Below, piece after piece: positions 46,101 through 58,796 of a stretch of 64,000 bases of DNA. The notes under the pieces were generated by a model that was not told the DNA's origin, searched no databases, and saw only the letters and a program-made list of their open reading frames with translations. The DNA is taken from the NCBI GenBank assembly GCA_963921425.1, contig OY992835.1:12586001-12650000 (forward strand), read 5' to 3'. Source of the stretch: Dryas octopetala (lineage: Eukaryota > Streptophyta > Magnoliopsida > Rosales > Rosaceae). Within the stretch, counting starts at the first letter, position 1. Every line of letters starts with the position of its first letter. The position numbers and the translations under genes are program-made.

Positions 46101-47747
46101 TCTTTATAAGTGGACTTCTTGTCCACTGCTATATAATCTTTCTTTTGCATAGCAATAAAATATTTATTTCTTCTGAATAAAAAAAAAAATTGTAATTTCA
46201 TCTTGTAAAGGAATGTACAGTTGAGACCATCACAATGCTCAAAGGCTAGTACTGAAGTTGAGACCATCACAATGTACAGTAACTGAAGTATTCACAAAGC
46301 TATAAACAAAAAAGGCTAGTTTTCTCTTCAGCTAAATGTACCCACAAGCATAATTTGCACAAGAGTACTTCACTAGTCTCCACTCAAATCACCTAAACTT
46401 CAAGGAGCCTTTTAATATAAAAAACCAAAAAAAAAGCAAAATATTTTTTGATATCTAATGTTTACCAAGTCCTAAAGGCACCGGTGATTATTAAAAACTA
46501 GCAAACACAGCCAACATGATAAAGACTGACAGAATAAAATGGAATGTAAATATTAACTAAATAACAAGAATATCATAGAATGTCATATTTATTATCAAGT
46601 CTGAAGTACTCACGCTTTGTCCATTGGCCACCAAACCTTTATTCTACGGCCAACCAATCGCTCATCAGGATCAGGCATTTGAGAAGCCTGAATTGGAAAG
46701 GTTAAATTAACAAAAAAAAAAAAAAGGAACACGAAGGTTATAAAATATAACAAGAAATCCATAGATAAAAGAGGATGTGTGAGGTTAGAACAAACTGAAA
46801 CATTATTACCTGAAAGCAAATTCTTAAAAAAACACAAAAAAAGTAGCAAGAACAATGTAAGAACTCACTAACAGCAAAAATACCTATCTAGCATGCCACA
46901 TAAATTCCTAGATCTATCAGGGGGAAAAGGTGGACCTTTAATATACTGTATAGCCTTTAACACACCAGCTTAGTTCAAGATTAAGCAAAAGAAGCAACAT
47001 ATCAATCAAAGCATTTTCTTGATGATATGAAGGTAATTATTTCTACATATAGTAGAACACAATATTTTAACCACTTAATAACAGAAAACAATTGTAAGGA
47101 TGAAAGACTTGATGTTCTATTTCCAATTGTAGTGATGATAGATTTGCAAGGTTTAATAACTATTTGGAATAGAATGTGTAAACAATATCATGCCAAAAGA
47201 GGTTTCTATTGGCACAGCCATAATTACAGGGAGGGATGTATAAGCTTATAGGACTTCCCAAGTTTAGAAAAATAGACCATGGTCCCAAATCGAATGTGAG
47301 CTCCTTAAGATATTACTTTTCCAGTTACATCTAACAGAATTATAAATAATATGTGATAAGCTTGGAGGATTCCCGAGTTCAGAAAGTACACCTTGGTCCC
47401 ATATCCAATAGGAGCTCCTTAAGATATTACATTTCCAGTTACAATCCATAGAGACTACCCTTACAGCCTTACCTCACTGTTTCTGTTTGTTTACAATGGA
47501 GGCACATGAAAGCAGTACAAAAGGAGGAAAGCATTTGTATAAGATGGCAATAAATTATCAATATGTTGTCTCAATTTTACCCAGGTTTCAGAACTTTATT
47601 TGAAATTCTGCCTTCATACAATTAAAGTTCTAACTTCCATGTATATTCATACTATTATTGGTCCAATATTGTTGGATTGATCATTATGACATATAAAGAT
47701 TAAAAGGATTACATAAACAGCATTTTATTTTTCAGATGTTTCAACAA

Positions 47748-47818
<71 letters not shown>

Positions 47819-50800
47819 TTTACATATGAGTCACTGAGATTTATTCTCAGGATATCAAGTGTGTTCATTCAATAATGAAATTAAGAATCTAGTTCATTTT
47901 CACTGATTCATCTACAGGCCCATGCTAATAAGGGACTTAAAGTCTATTTCATTACACTTGATCTCAGCCAAAAGGCCGAGAAAGGTATGGGTCACCCAAT
48001 GCTGTTTCATTCAAATGATACAATGGGCAAACATAGAATATAGGCCACCTAATTCTGTTCATGGTTAGTGCTTTGCATGTAATGTAAGCCATAGTTTCAA
48101 CATTTATTAATTAATGTTATTCAAAACAAATGGTCCAAAGTAATTGGCCAGGGATAAAACTTGAGTTGAATGACCACAGAAAGAGAAACCAGTACCCAAG
48201 TAATATTTTTACTCAAAAAAAAACACAGTTCAAGGGATCCAGGGATGATTGAGACACCAAAGTGCACTGACCAAATTAGTGCAATGCAAATGAAATAAAA
48301 AATTCTTACCTCTTCCTTTCCAATGGTACGCTTCCTCTTGAGTACCTTTTTAGGGGTTCCTTCAATGAAATTTTTATCTCCTTCCAGTTTTGTCTCAGAC
48401 CTCGAAATCTTCTGCGAAGTGGACAATTGGCAGATGGGAGGACCCAGCCCAACAAAAGAAGAAAAGGAAAAAATCACTACAGGAGACAACTAAGAATTTC
48501 AATGTATTTATTTTTGCATCACCATTAAAGTAGTATTGAAGTACCTTTCTACCAGATGCTGCAGTACCATCTTTACCAGAAGTAGCATCCCCCCTATGTT
48601 TCTTAATATCCCTTTGAACAGAAGACTGATCATTGGTATTCCCAGTTCCTAACTCCAAAGCTGACTGTTGCTCTGGTTTTTCCTCAGGATCACATGGGAC
48701 TGCAGATTCCTTCTCTGCAACTACATGTACAGAAGCAAGTATGGTCTCCTCATTTGTTTTTGCACCAAATCCAATATCTCTTGGGCGCCCCCGTGCTTTT
48801 GCTGTTAAGGTAATTGTCTCCTCAGATTCCTTTTTCAAATTGATATCTGCTGATTGTGGAGATTTCTCTTCAACCTGAGCACTCGCGAAATCTACCCTTT
48901 CAACTGAAAGGGAACTAGGATTAGCTTCTTGAGGCTCTTTGACAACTTTTTTCTTCGGCCGGCCCCTTTTGGGTCGGGTTCCATCAAGGTTATTTTGTAG
49001 AAATGGAGATGAAGCTCCTATATCCTTTTCATTTTTACGTTCCAAAGTTGGTGGTTCAGGCCCTTTTAGAAGTGTTACTGGCAAAGTGGCCTTCCTAGGA
49101 AGAGGGTGTTCACTAGCTAAAGTGTTAACCCCCTTTTCCTGAGACTTTCTGCTGCCAGATGCTTTTAGAGCTACGTCCCCTTCATTCTTAGGTTGCGAAC
49201 TTAGTATCTCATTCACTCTTTGATGTCTCATTGGAAAAGCGTCCTCCCCACGAAGACTCTCTTCAGTAGGTAATGTCTTGTCATGAAACTTTCTTTTGCC
49301 AGATGATTTTGAAGTTTTTCTGCCAGAATGCATCCAAGAATGTTCATAGCCTTCCTCTGGATTCATTAACGAATTTGGCTTCCAGCCTCTCTTTCTGGGA
49401 GCTGAATTTGGCTCAATGTCTGATTTGTCCTCTGGATTCATTGAAGAATTTGGCTTCCGGCCTCTCTTTTTGGGAGCCGAATCTGGCTCAATTTCTGATT
49501 TGACAGTCTTCAGAGAGAATGAATTGTCGGGTTGAGCATTATCTCTTGAATCAATATCCTTGGAATGTTTAGTAAGATGGCAAGGCTGTAATTTTTTAGA
49601 AGGATTTTCAGGTATGACATTGAATCCATCCCTAGTAGGAGCAGCCACAGTTTTGTTAACTTCTCCAGGACAAACAGCATCGGGGGCAAGTCCTTCTGTC
49701 ACCTGGTTAACAGGAAAGTGTTATATGGATGACGATAAGTTTAACCAAGTTGTTTTCATTTTCCTGAATCATGACAATGCAGTCATTCAGAACTTCCAAT
49801 CCATAATTCTAACTGAATACATAGACAATACACACACTTCAACCTACAGACGCACATACAGAGGTACACACGCAGACATGTGTCATAAACTATATCATAC
49901 AGCCTTCCCCCTAAGATTTGTTCCTGACAAAGTTACACATCCAATTTCTCAACCAATCACTAGAAAGAAAATAGAATAGCTAGGTAGACAGGAGAGGATG
50001 GTTTTATTTCATTCAAGAATAATTTCAAAGATTGTTTTGTGCATTGTCGATGCAGCTAGAATCAGTACAAAAACTCACTATCCATGTGGGGCTTTTAATG
50101 GTTTTTCCTTGACTGCCATGTTCTTTTTATTTAAATCTTTGGTTTTACTCGCTGCCATCATCACTTCAGTGTCATCCACGGTTTCTGGTAACCATGTTAA
50201 TCTCTTTTCTTTTCTTTTTTAACATGGTTATAAAGAATATCTTTAACACTATTCAAACAGCTGAAAATCCAAAATGCATGTGAAAGACCATTAGATACAC
50301 ATGAGAGAGAGAGACAGGGTACAACAGACTTTCCAGTTCAAAAGGATTTGATGCAAAAGAATAAATAGGAGTTATCATTTTAATTTTTTTTCTTTTAACT
50401 TTTGCAAGATAAGTAGGGCTTCCAGTTCATCTTGAAGCGAACATACAAAATAACAAGATATGGGAATAGATTCAGCAAAAACACACAAAAAAGAAAATCT
50501 ATAATTAGACAATATAACTAGTTTGCATACCAGATTCTTCTCACAATCATTGACATGATCACATTTGAGGGCATCAGATGCACTTAGGCAGACAGAAGAA
50601 ACTATTTGATCATAATCGCCCAAAGATATGTCCATGGACTTCACTGCTTTTATGAGATAAGGTTTAAGAGTAGCAGAACAATTGTCTATAACTTTCTCCC
50701 CCAATTTCCAACAGATAGGTGAAACACTCTGAAACAACAAATAAAACAGGCACAAATTCTTAAATAAAGAAACAGAATGATTTATCAAAAGAAAAAAAAA

Positions 50801-53800
50801 AACACAGAACAAGACGTGAGGGAAGGAGTATTACCTGATTTTCTTTTCTAACGCTAGATAAAAGAGTTTTAAGAAGATCAAGAGGAATTTCTTCACTTTC
50901 ATTTAGAACCACTGTCATAATAGCTTCCATTGCTGAAAATACAGTATCTGGGTGGTTGGACCTTAACATTAAGAAAGAAGAAACCATCAGTGGTTTATCA
51001 TTTGCAAGAAATAAATAAAGTTATGTAAAATGACATAGAAAACCAAGCTCCAAGTTATTATGAAATTCAAAATGCAGCGCACACACAGAGCTTTATCTAT
51101 TTTATAAGTAGATATTGTAGAAGAATTTGAGGATTAAAGGGGAGTAGGTGAGAAAGAGCTTTGGGAGAGGGTTAGATTTTGGGCCTCACTTTGGGCATCG
51201 GTATATTAAGAACTTGGGGATATTTCGTTCTCGGCGATATTTTCTATTTGGAAAGCTGCAGTGGTTTAATTCTAATGCAGGGCAACTTTTTTGTCTGATT
51301 GCAGTTGATAGGCTAGTATGTAAAACTTTAGTTTCCTGTACTGTGATGTATGTATTCTGGAGGACATCTTGTCCACTTCATATGTACTGTGTCGAGAATC
51401 AATAAAATTGTTTCTTATGAAAAAATAGATATTGTAAATTACTAAGTTATAAATAAATTGTTAGACAGTCACTAAACCTCAAAATCTCTTATAAACAGCA
51501 TCAACAAAGCTCTTACTGGATTGCTTTTAGGAAATGTTCAAACATTTCAAGAATTAGCGCATCACACTGAAGATCCAGCATCACCAAGCTTGACCTGACC
51601 TTCTCGACATTTTCAAGCATGGAAACTGCCTTCTTATAACAGCGACTGGGCACATGTGACAATTTTTCAAAAGCTGCTACAGTCAGCTGAAAGATTTCCT
51701 GTGCAACCAATAAATGAGAAATGAAGTACAAGACCCCATAAAACTAAAATGAGCATTATATATTGACGCAAGTAGTAGAAGTTCGAAATAAATAAGAATT
51801 AACCATTAGTTTAGAGTCTTGGAGAGTTTATTGGAGCTGTAATACCTTCATCCGTTCATCATCGTACGGGGGCTCCGGTGCTGTTATTCTTGTAATCTCA
51901 GTAATGCAAGATGCAACAGAAACCTTCACATCCATATCTGAGTGCCGTAAAAGTTCATTACAGATTAATGCCTTCATTAAGGGTAGAAGTGCATCTTGCA
52001 TGGATCTAGGTGGTGCTTGCTCCACGTTTGTCAACAAATCCTCCACTTCCTAAAAGACAAGATGAAACATTTTCATTGCAACAGATTAGAATCTCAAATT
52101 AGTATCAAAAGAAGAAAGTCAAAAGAAATAAATTGTTATAATGAACTACGCAATTAGAGAGAACCAAAAAATAAACAGATATATGCATATCATCAAGAGA
52201 AAACAATCAACAATTGCATTTGTGACTATCTAGTTTACATAAGTGAAAGAGAAAGATTGAAGAGAAACCAATAATTGCATCTAAAATGGTGTTGAAGCAC
52301 CATAAAAATCACCAATATGCAGTAACTTAGTAACTCCCTTAGCTACAATCCGATATCCTTGTAAAGCAACCACTTCCATTTTCCAGTCTCTCACTGAATA
52401 CTTTTCTTTTGCATCTCAATATTATACCTAATTCCTTGCTCTCTTTGGCTACTTTCTGCAGATACCGTTATCGTTCCAATATTTCTAAACTAAGTGAGAA
52501 TGTATATAATAAAAATATAATAGTATTCAAAGAATGAAAGAATAGCTACCCCATTAATCTTTTCAAAACACTGAATCCAATAAAAGAAAAACTAAGGAAA
52601 AACCATAGAACCTATTATTCAACTGTTGTAGGCTTCAATAGTTGCTACTCTGATAATGTTTTACAACTTTATATTCTTACACCAACACAAACGGGATATA
52701 GCTGATAATTGTAGGTAAATGGCCAGAAGCCATCAAAATTTAAAACATTCAGTTTTAAAATTAACATACCCACGTAAGGGTTTAAGGAGGGCTGGCTATG
52801 ACGCTATGTCTTGCCCACTACATGTTTCCCTTTCTAGATAAAAGAGGATTTCAGCAAATGCTGTAAATAGTATAGTTCTCTCATCTTCATAACAGCAAAG
52901 CTACTAAGCATGAGCCATATGCCAACAATATGATTTAATAATGCATTAAAAATACTAAAAAGAAATGAACAAACTGAATGGCATTGAAAATTAATAAATT
53001 AACTTTATCTAACTTAAACAAATGTCCCAAGCCATAGTTGTTAGGAAGTAGACCAAAAGTACATATCAAGTTGAAAGCATGCTAAACCCCCCTCACATGC
53101 AGGCCAGTCTACAAAAGGGCAGTCCAATGCAGCTGTTTCCATAGCTCAAACCCACAACCACTTGGTCGCTTAGGTCAAACCATCATTGCACCCCCTCCAT
53201 TCAGGCCAGAATAATAACCCAAAATCATATGTAAGCCTTGCACATGTGAAATTAAAGAGACTAAAAAAGCAGTAAATAATCATATCGAAGACCACATGAA
53301 CAAAGAAGGCTCTAACATCGAGGAATAATTGTCCAATAAGTTTAAGTATTTGCACATAAACCATAAATGTAGAAAAACACTTATGAAATTAATTAACACA
53401 TATATCAAGAACTGGCCTTTACATTACTTTCATTTTCTTTAGTTTCTTTTATTTTCATGAACAATTGAACTCTAGAAGTATGCAATGAGTACACATTTTG
53501 TCACTATGGAAACTTCTATATGAATTCACCCCTATCCACCTCACAAATAATACAAATTGACAAAAAAAGGTAGAAAGATACGTGGTTGTGCCTCATGTCA
53601 ATATTTTGTAAGGCTGTAATTCATCTCTCCTATAAATATACAGATATACACATGCATACTCATGTGTATGTATGTCATCAAAAATCTCACCAAATGGATC
53701 AAGCAAGCAAAATTTACTCAACCCTACAAGTATTGGAACTATGATCATCTATGACAATTTGTTATAATTATCATTACATTTACGCATCACATACAATTGC

Positions 53801-54639
53801 AAATCTGACTAAGAATACACAGTAGCAACTCGTTAGAAGTGTATAGAACTCATTAATTTACAAATTATAACTATTTCAATTTTCACAAAACAAAAGGTGC
53901 AAACACCTATAACCCAACAAAAAAAAGCACCGCCTTTTAATAAGCTACAGAAATGTATCAACAAGCATTCAAAAAAGAAAAGTTGTAGCCAACAAACAGC
54001 CCACAATTTATTCAACAGATAATCATCGAGTCATTCGAATAACTAAGCATTACATATAAGCAATTAGAAAAGTAAAATCAGTTGTTCAATAAACCTGAAC
54101 ACTGAGTACAAGAAACAAACATCAACACGTACAAAGCCCTCATAATTACTGAAACCACATTGAGATACCAAACATTTCAATAAAAAATTGGTAAAAATAA
54201 ACGCTCATATAAGGCCTACATTCAAGGATCCACAAAACTATGATCAACCAATTTCAAGTCATCATTCATTTAGTATTCTATTGAATTCATTTAACCCAAA
54301 AGAAAACCAAATACATATTCACAGACAAAATATATACATAAAAACCCACATAACACCAACAGTCCATAATTCAACAAAATGATGATCAACCCATTTCAAT
54401 ACCTCATTCATTCAAGATTCCAGAGAATTCATCAAACCAAAAAAAAAACAATAATAATAATAATAATAACTCAGTAAACATAATTTTGTGTGTGTGGGGG
54501 AAAACACAATACAAGGAGAGGGTAAAGGGGCCATTACGTCAAGAAGTTTGAGAAGCTCATCAATGGCGGAAGGAGGGTTAAGGAGAGTATTTCCAGCCTC
54601 CTTAAGCTGCTCCTCAAACTCTTTCTGAGAGGAAGACAT
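43194..54639 (-). CDS. PDS5: PDS5-like sister chromatid cohesion protein with C-terminal Tudor domain, 13 exons
   Basis: Exons in transcript order: 54639-54538, 52049-51846, 51698-51517, 50961-50835, 50728-50531, 49702-48545, 48411-48310, 46687-46614, 45076-45025, 44713-44630, 44532-44489, 43787-43716 and 43557-43194. All are GT-AG, phases close, 920 aa. Residues 1-271 are the PDS5 HEAT-repeat start (PPSAIDELLKLLD, ITEITRITAPEPPYDD, VMLDLQCDALILEMFEHFL). Exon 6 (272-657) is a hydrophilic linker with AT-hook-like cores: RGRK near 351, RGW near 376, RGRPK near 517, RGRP near 575. A Tudor-type module follows at about 703-756 (VGRRIKVWWPMDKAFYEGVV, then YADGDEENL). The tail is basic then acidic. 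This short layout matches plant PDS5C-type proteins, which associate with cohesin and chromatin and act in DNA repair and chromosome organisation. Intron 1 is 2.5 kb. The subtype letter is not settled. Confidence 0.93.
45900..46195 (+). mobile_element. Retroposed 3' tail in PDS5 intron 8, antisense (copy 1)
   Basis: TGGGCATCAGTTACTTTAGA, GATTGGAAAGCTGC and GTGGACTTCTTGTCCACT occur in the same order as the related words at 51185-51380. It ends CAATAAAAT...TTCTTCTGAATAAAAAA with an A-rich tail. A shared 3' part plus poly-A suggests a LINE or retroposed transcript truncated at its 5' end. It has no coding potential here. Confidence 0.45.
47250..47450. repeat. Tandem duplication in PDS5 intron 7
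   Basis: A unit with GACCATGGTCCCAAATC / ACCTTGGTCCCATATCC and GAGCTCCTTAAGATATTAC occurs twice at a spacing of about 125 bp, diverged by roughly a fifth. Confidence 0.75.
47753..47815. repeat. (AG)n microsatellite in PDS5 intron 7
   Basis: Nearly uninterrupted AG dinucleotides for about 60 bp. Confidence 0.9.
47951..47988 (-). pseudogene. U2 snRNA 5'-end fragment
   Basis: The reverse complement reads ATACCTTTCTCGGCCTTTTG and then GCTGAGATCAAGTGTA. This is the universal 5' end of U2 spliceosomal RNA with one change (canonical GCTAAGATCAAGTGTA, A to G). The match stops after about 36 nt; the branch-site pairing region, Sm site and 3' stem-loops that should follow are unrecognisable. No plant USE (RTCCCACATCG) and TATA pair is visible upstream on the minus strand. 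It is a truncated pseudogene inside PDS5 intron 7, in the same orientation as the host gene. Confidence 0.75.
51125..51427 (+). mobile_element. Retroposed 3' tail in PDS5 intron 3, antisense (copy 2)
   Basis: It is related to 45900-46195: TGGGCATCGGTATATTAAGA, ATTTGGAAAGCTGC, GGACATCTTGTCCACTT and a terminal CAATAAAATTGTTTCTTATG followed by AAAAAA. Both copies lie antisense to PDS5. The host gene's exon 3 acceptor and exon 4 donor are unaffected. Confidence 0.5.
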
Positions 54640-56679
54640 TGTGAGAACTCAAGGACCCTCAAGAGAAAAACTTTATGCAGAATTACACTGAAAACTCTCA
54701 GACCATTTATATTTCACAAAACACCAAAAAGTGACAAAGCTACCAACTCAGAACAGCTAGGATTAGGGATTTAAGGCAAAGTGTTGGGCATGCAAGCAGA
54801 GAGTTACAAATGGGCAGTTTCGTATTCTGACCAAATTTATGAATTTTGGTTCATTCTTGGGCTCTCAAATCCGGTACTGTATCTATACTGTACTGGGTTT
54901 TTTGGGTTAATGCCTCTAATAAAATCAATATCCATTTATATATACACAATAACACAAGGCAAAAGCTTCACCCATTGGCGCTTTTATTGTCATTTTTGAG
55001 TGCTTGCCTAAGAGTGTGCTCACCACCCATGTTAAATTACAAAACTAGCCTTCTAAAGTTTGAATTTGGAGGAGTAATTGCATGGTAATTTGTTGGTATC
55101 CTAAGGACTAACAAATTTCTTGGAACACCAATTTTGGTGAAGTAAGTTACATGCCATATTGTTCTTGTATGTGGTCAGCACATTGTATCTGAGCTGGAGA
55201 TACAGAAATTTTAGACAGGACTCTTAAATTCTCTACAATTCTTATCCTCAGCAGTCAGCACCCCCATGTGAGAATGCAAGACTGCCCTTTTATGTTTTGA
55301 ATTTCAAAGATGAATTTTGTGTAATTTTGTTGCTTTGTTAGTGTCAAAAACAAAACTAGGGAGGACCAATTTAGTGGAATGTGAATAATATGATATGGGT
55401 GACAAACTGTTACAGATGTGATTTGACCAGAGTGGTCTGTGCCTGTCCTTGTATATAAGGTAAGTGCCTTCAAAATCTACAACAACCTAAGGACATCTGG
55501 TGTTTGGCAAACAATGTTTTTCCTTCATAAGAATTAAGGTATTTGATTTCTGTGGTCCGAACAATGTTCTTGTCACAAATTTAATGAAATAAGTAACATG
55601 CCTAAGATTGCTAGGAGTAAGATGGAAAGTGAGAACCACAATGCCACAGATAAGAACAAAACATCATGTATTAGAGTACTGACACAAGACTAACAGATAT
55701 GTCTGTACTTTGAAAACGTTTTTTTTCTATCGGTCAAAGACTTTAAAAACACATGCAACCTTTGAAGGCTCGGAACATTACTTAAATGCCCTTTCTGGTA
55801 CCCTGTTTACCTAGCTATGTGACGCCAGTTCGAATTGTCTGTTCACATTATATCGTTTTAAGCTTTTAGTGTAAATTTCAAACACTAGGCCGTATATGTT
55901 TAAATGTTTAATTCTAAACCTTAAGATGACATCAATTATAAGCACAATATCTGTATAAAACAAGTATAAATAGAAGATCCTATTTCGTATGAGATAAGGT
56001 CTCAATTCAAATTGAGCTCATTTTTCTATTTAGTAATGGTTAGAAGAGAGAGTTATAAGAATATGCATTAACAATTTAACATTGTACCAAGATAATGAGA
56101 TAATACTGAGGATTGACATATAGTCACACTTTAAGAGTTTAAACCACCTTAAAAGATGCATATTCTTTAGTAAGTATTGATTAACAATTAGGAGTCAACA
56201 TGCGCATTTACTCAAAAATTAAGTTTTGATATTTTTTGTCATTAACTTAGTAAACTTTCGAAGTTTTGACTACTAATTGATTCCAATTCAATTAGTAATT
56301 CAAGATGGAAAAGAAAAACATTATATATATAATTTTATTCCAAAGAAAATGACTAAGCCATGATTATCAAGTTGTACACAACATGTCTAATAATCAAGAC
56401 AAATTAGGGAATGCCAAAAATGCCAACAGAATTAAACCTCAGATAACAACTTCCAAAAATGTTTGATTGTCCTAAAGCAAATAGCATACATCCAAATAAA
56501 AAATAAAATAAAAAAGCAAAATAGCATACAAAAGATAGTTCATGATATGAACTACATAATGTACAACATTGTATACATATATGGTTCATGTACAATTTGC
56601 GTTAAACAAATCATTAACACAACATAATAGGGGTACAATCCACATACCTTATTATTATGAACCTCATGCATCATAGTGT
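54640..56679. other. PDS5 upstream region and intergenic DNA
   Basis: Probable 5' UTR and promoter of the minus-strand PDS5 gene occupy the first 200 bp. On the minus strand this includes TAAATCCCTAATCCTA near 54770, similar to telo-box promoter elements of proliferation genes. From 55.0 to 56.6 kb the DNA is AT-rich, and no gene was recognised. Confidence 0.4.
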
Positions 56680-56995
56680 GATTTGTAGATGAAGGTTGCT
56701 CTTGTTGCACAGAGGAAGCATCTCCTTGTGAGGTTCTTTTGTAAAGTGTGAGCCATTGACACTTCAAAAAGTGACTGAGACACTAAGTTCGCAACCTACA
56801 ACTGAAGAGGGCATAGCTCCAAAACCAGCTGACAGCAGCAAAAGTCTCATGACAAGGGGCCTAATAACTTACTTACTGAAGACCCTCTTCCTGGGAAGGC
56901 CACTTTGCCATTGACACTTCAAAAAGGGGCTGAGCCACCAACTTTGCAACCTAAAACTGAAAGGGGCATAGAAGCTTCATCTCCATTTCTACAAT
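56680..56995 (+). pseudogene. Inverted, broken copy of PDS5 exon 6 (part)
   Basis: Plus-strand sequence matches the coding strand of PDS5 exon 6 in order: ACTAAGTTCGCAACCTA, AGCTCCAAAAcCAGCTGaCAGCAG, AAAGTCTCATGACAAGGGG, CCCTCTTCCTGGGAAGG, CCACTTTGCCA, CACCAACTTTGCAACCTAAA and GCTTCATCTCCATTTCTACA. The last part reads PLPGKATLPLTLQKGAEPPT, close to residues 471-491 of the PDS5 protein. Upstream pieces need frame shifts and contain stops. It sits about 2 kb beyond the PDS5 start codon on the opposite strand, so exon 6 and this fragment form a widely spaced inverted repeat. It does not encode a product. Confidence 0.8.
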
Positions 56996-56999
56996 TTTC

Positions 57000-57690
57000 A
57001 ATTTTCATATACTTATCCTTCAACTTTCACCATAATTCAATTAGCCGAGATTCACTCTATGGATACAGTCTTATGGAAAATAATGTGAGTGGGGTAATGG
57101 GTTAGGATTAATATAGATTTAAGATTAGATTCCCTTTAGTATAACAAAAAAACAGAGTCAGTCTCATTATGCCAGAACCTTGACAATTGATCCTCTACCA
57201 ATCATTTACTTCCATCTCTGTAGGTTTTCTCCTTCATAACAATTTCCAACTCTTGTTGATATAAAACATTTGTTAGTTGTTACCTCGCACTAGCTATCTC
57301 ATACCGAAGTTATTGATACTATAAGCCATTGAGATTAGCCTAAGTGGTGAGTAAGGGTGGGAATGAGTTTGGATTAACTAGAATAAGCCAAATTGTTAAT
57401 CTCTTCTAATTAATGTACCAAAAGAAATTTATTGGTACCATTAATTTTTCAACTTCAAATTTAGCATTCTATGAAGTATAATTATTTTCTTCAGACATCA
57501 AATCCAATCCCAATCACCAAACAACAAAAAGTACCCCTTAAGATAGAAAATGAATGAACAATGTTTATATCAAGTTAACATTATTCTTCTCATATAGCCT
57601 CATCCTGCGAATGAAAGGCAAACAAATGCATAAATAAAAACAGATAAGGCACAACCTCCAAAATTAACAGTTTGGATATTTAACTATTGG
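57000..57690. other. Intergenic DNA, no gene seen
   Basis: AT-rich sequence without recognisable coding potential or repeats that I could define. Confidence 0.4.
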
Positions 57691-57697
57691 ACTTGGA

Positions 57698-57846
57698 TCC
57701 TCTGCCTTGCTTCCCTGCAAGACTGGTACCAGGCTCAAATCTGAGCCTTTGAAGACAATTTCTCTTTCCCTACTCCTTCTCTCTCTACTTTGTCTTTAAA
57801 GGCTTAGATTTAAGCCTGGTACCAGCCTTGTAGAGAAGCAAGACAT
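57698..57846. repeat. Long stem-loop (about 56-bp arms)
   Basis: CTGGTACCAGGCTCAAATCT (57723) is mirrored by AGATTTAAGCCTGGTACCAG (57806), and pairing extends from the CTTGCTTC/GAAGCAAG ends to GAAGACAA/TTGTCTTT around a CT-rich loop of about 32 nt. Only about nine mismatches were counted, mostly transitions. It could be a small MITE or a hairpin RNA precursor. Confidence 0.6.
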
Positions 57847-57849
57847 GAA

Positions 57850-58796
57850 ATCCATTTCCTTTAACTATTATATTACCACTGGTGTGATATTTCTGTTGAT
57901 GCTTTTGGTTGAATTGAATATTGAAGTTTGGGATGGAAGTAGTGTGTCTGGTTGTATTGTAACTTTGTAAGTGAATTGGACCATTGGAGTTATCTATAAA
58001 ATTTATTTTCTATCCAAAATTAGGTAGAGACAAAATTCACTCGCCCCTCTAGGTTGTGTGACTTGTGTTGTCTTTTTTTATTTTTCACTTAAAATTATTT
58101 TTGTGTATGCCTTTTTACTTTTTTTTTTTTTTTTGGTTTTTCACTTAATTCGTGTGCCAATTGGTTTTTTATTTTTTTATTTTACTTTTAAATATGTTGT
58201 GTTTGCGGTTCCTCATTTATAGGTATATGTTCTCATTTTCTTAAATTTTTTAATAAGTTTTTTTATTTATCATTTTACCCTCTATTAATAATATTTTTTT
58301 ATATTGTCATTTAAATTAAGCATGGACATATACTATTTTGAAGTTTTCACTTAGGAATCATGTTTGCTATAAATATAATGAATAGATAGAATAGATAAAT
58401 TCATATAACATTTATTACATAGTGGGGGGGTTAAGACGTTCCATGCCTTAGGTCGTACCCAAAATAAACCAGTTAACATATAAATATTGATGCCAAATAT
58501 TTAAATAAGACATATATTGCAATGATTTTTAATGCATTATAAAGACGACTGGCTCTTAAAAGATTGTAACCAAACTCAATTGTGTAGCAATTAATTATTA
58601 TAAATTAACAAAAATAAAGATAATGAACTAACGACTAATTTAGTTGTATTTCTTTTCATTTTATTGAAAAAAGTTCTAATTTGAAATTCTTGGTCCCTCA
58701 TTAAAAAAAAAAAACAAAAAACAAAATAAAGGCAAGTGAAAATAGTCTTCTAAAATTTCTCAACGGTGACTAAAAGTGTAGTAGATCGATGCTTAC
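57850..58796. other. Intergenic DNA, no gene seen
   Basis: T-rich tracts (58080-58330) and A-rich tracts near 58700 dominate. The phrase CAAAATTCACTCGCCCCTCTAGG at 58030 looks like dispersed repetitive DNA but was not identified. Confidence 0.35.

Noticed and set aside
47951..47988. A functional U2 snRNA gene
   Set aside because: Only the first ~36 nt match; the Sm site, later stems and upstream USE/TATA promoter were not found.
51148..51405. An 85-codon ORF as a gene in PDS5 intron 3
   Set aside because: It lies within a retroposed tail that has a related non-coding copy in another intron of the same gene, and the reading frame is not shared.
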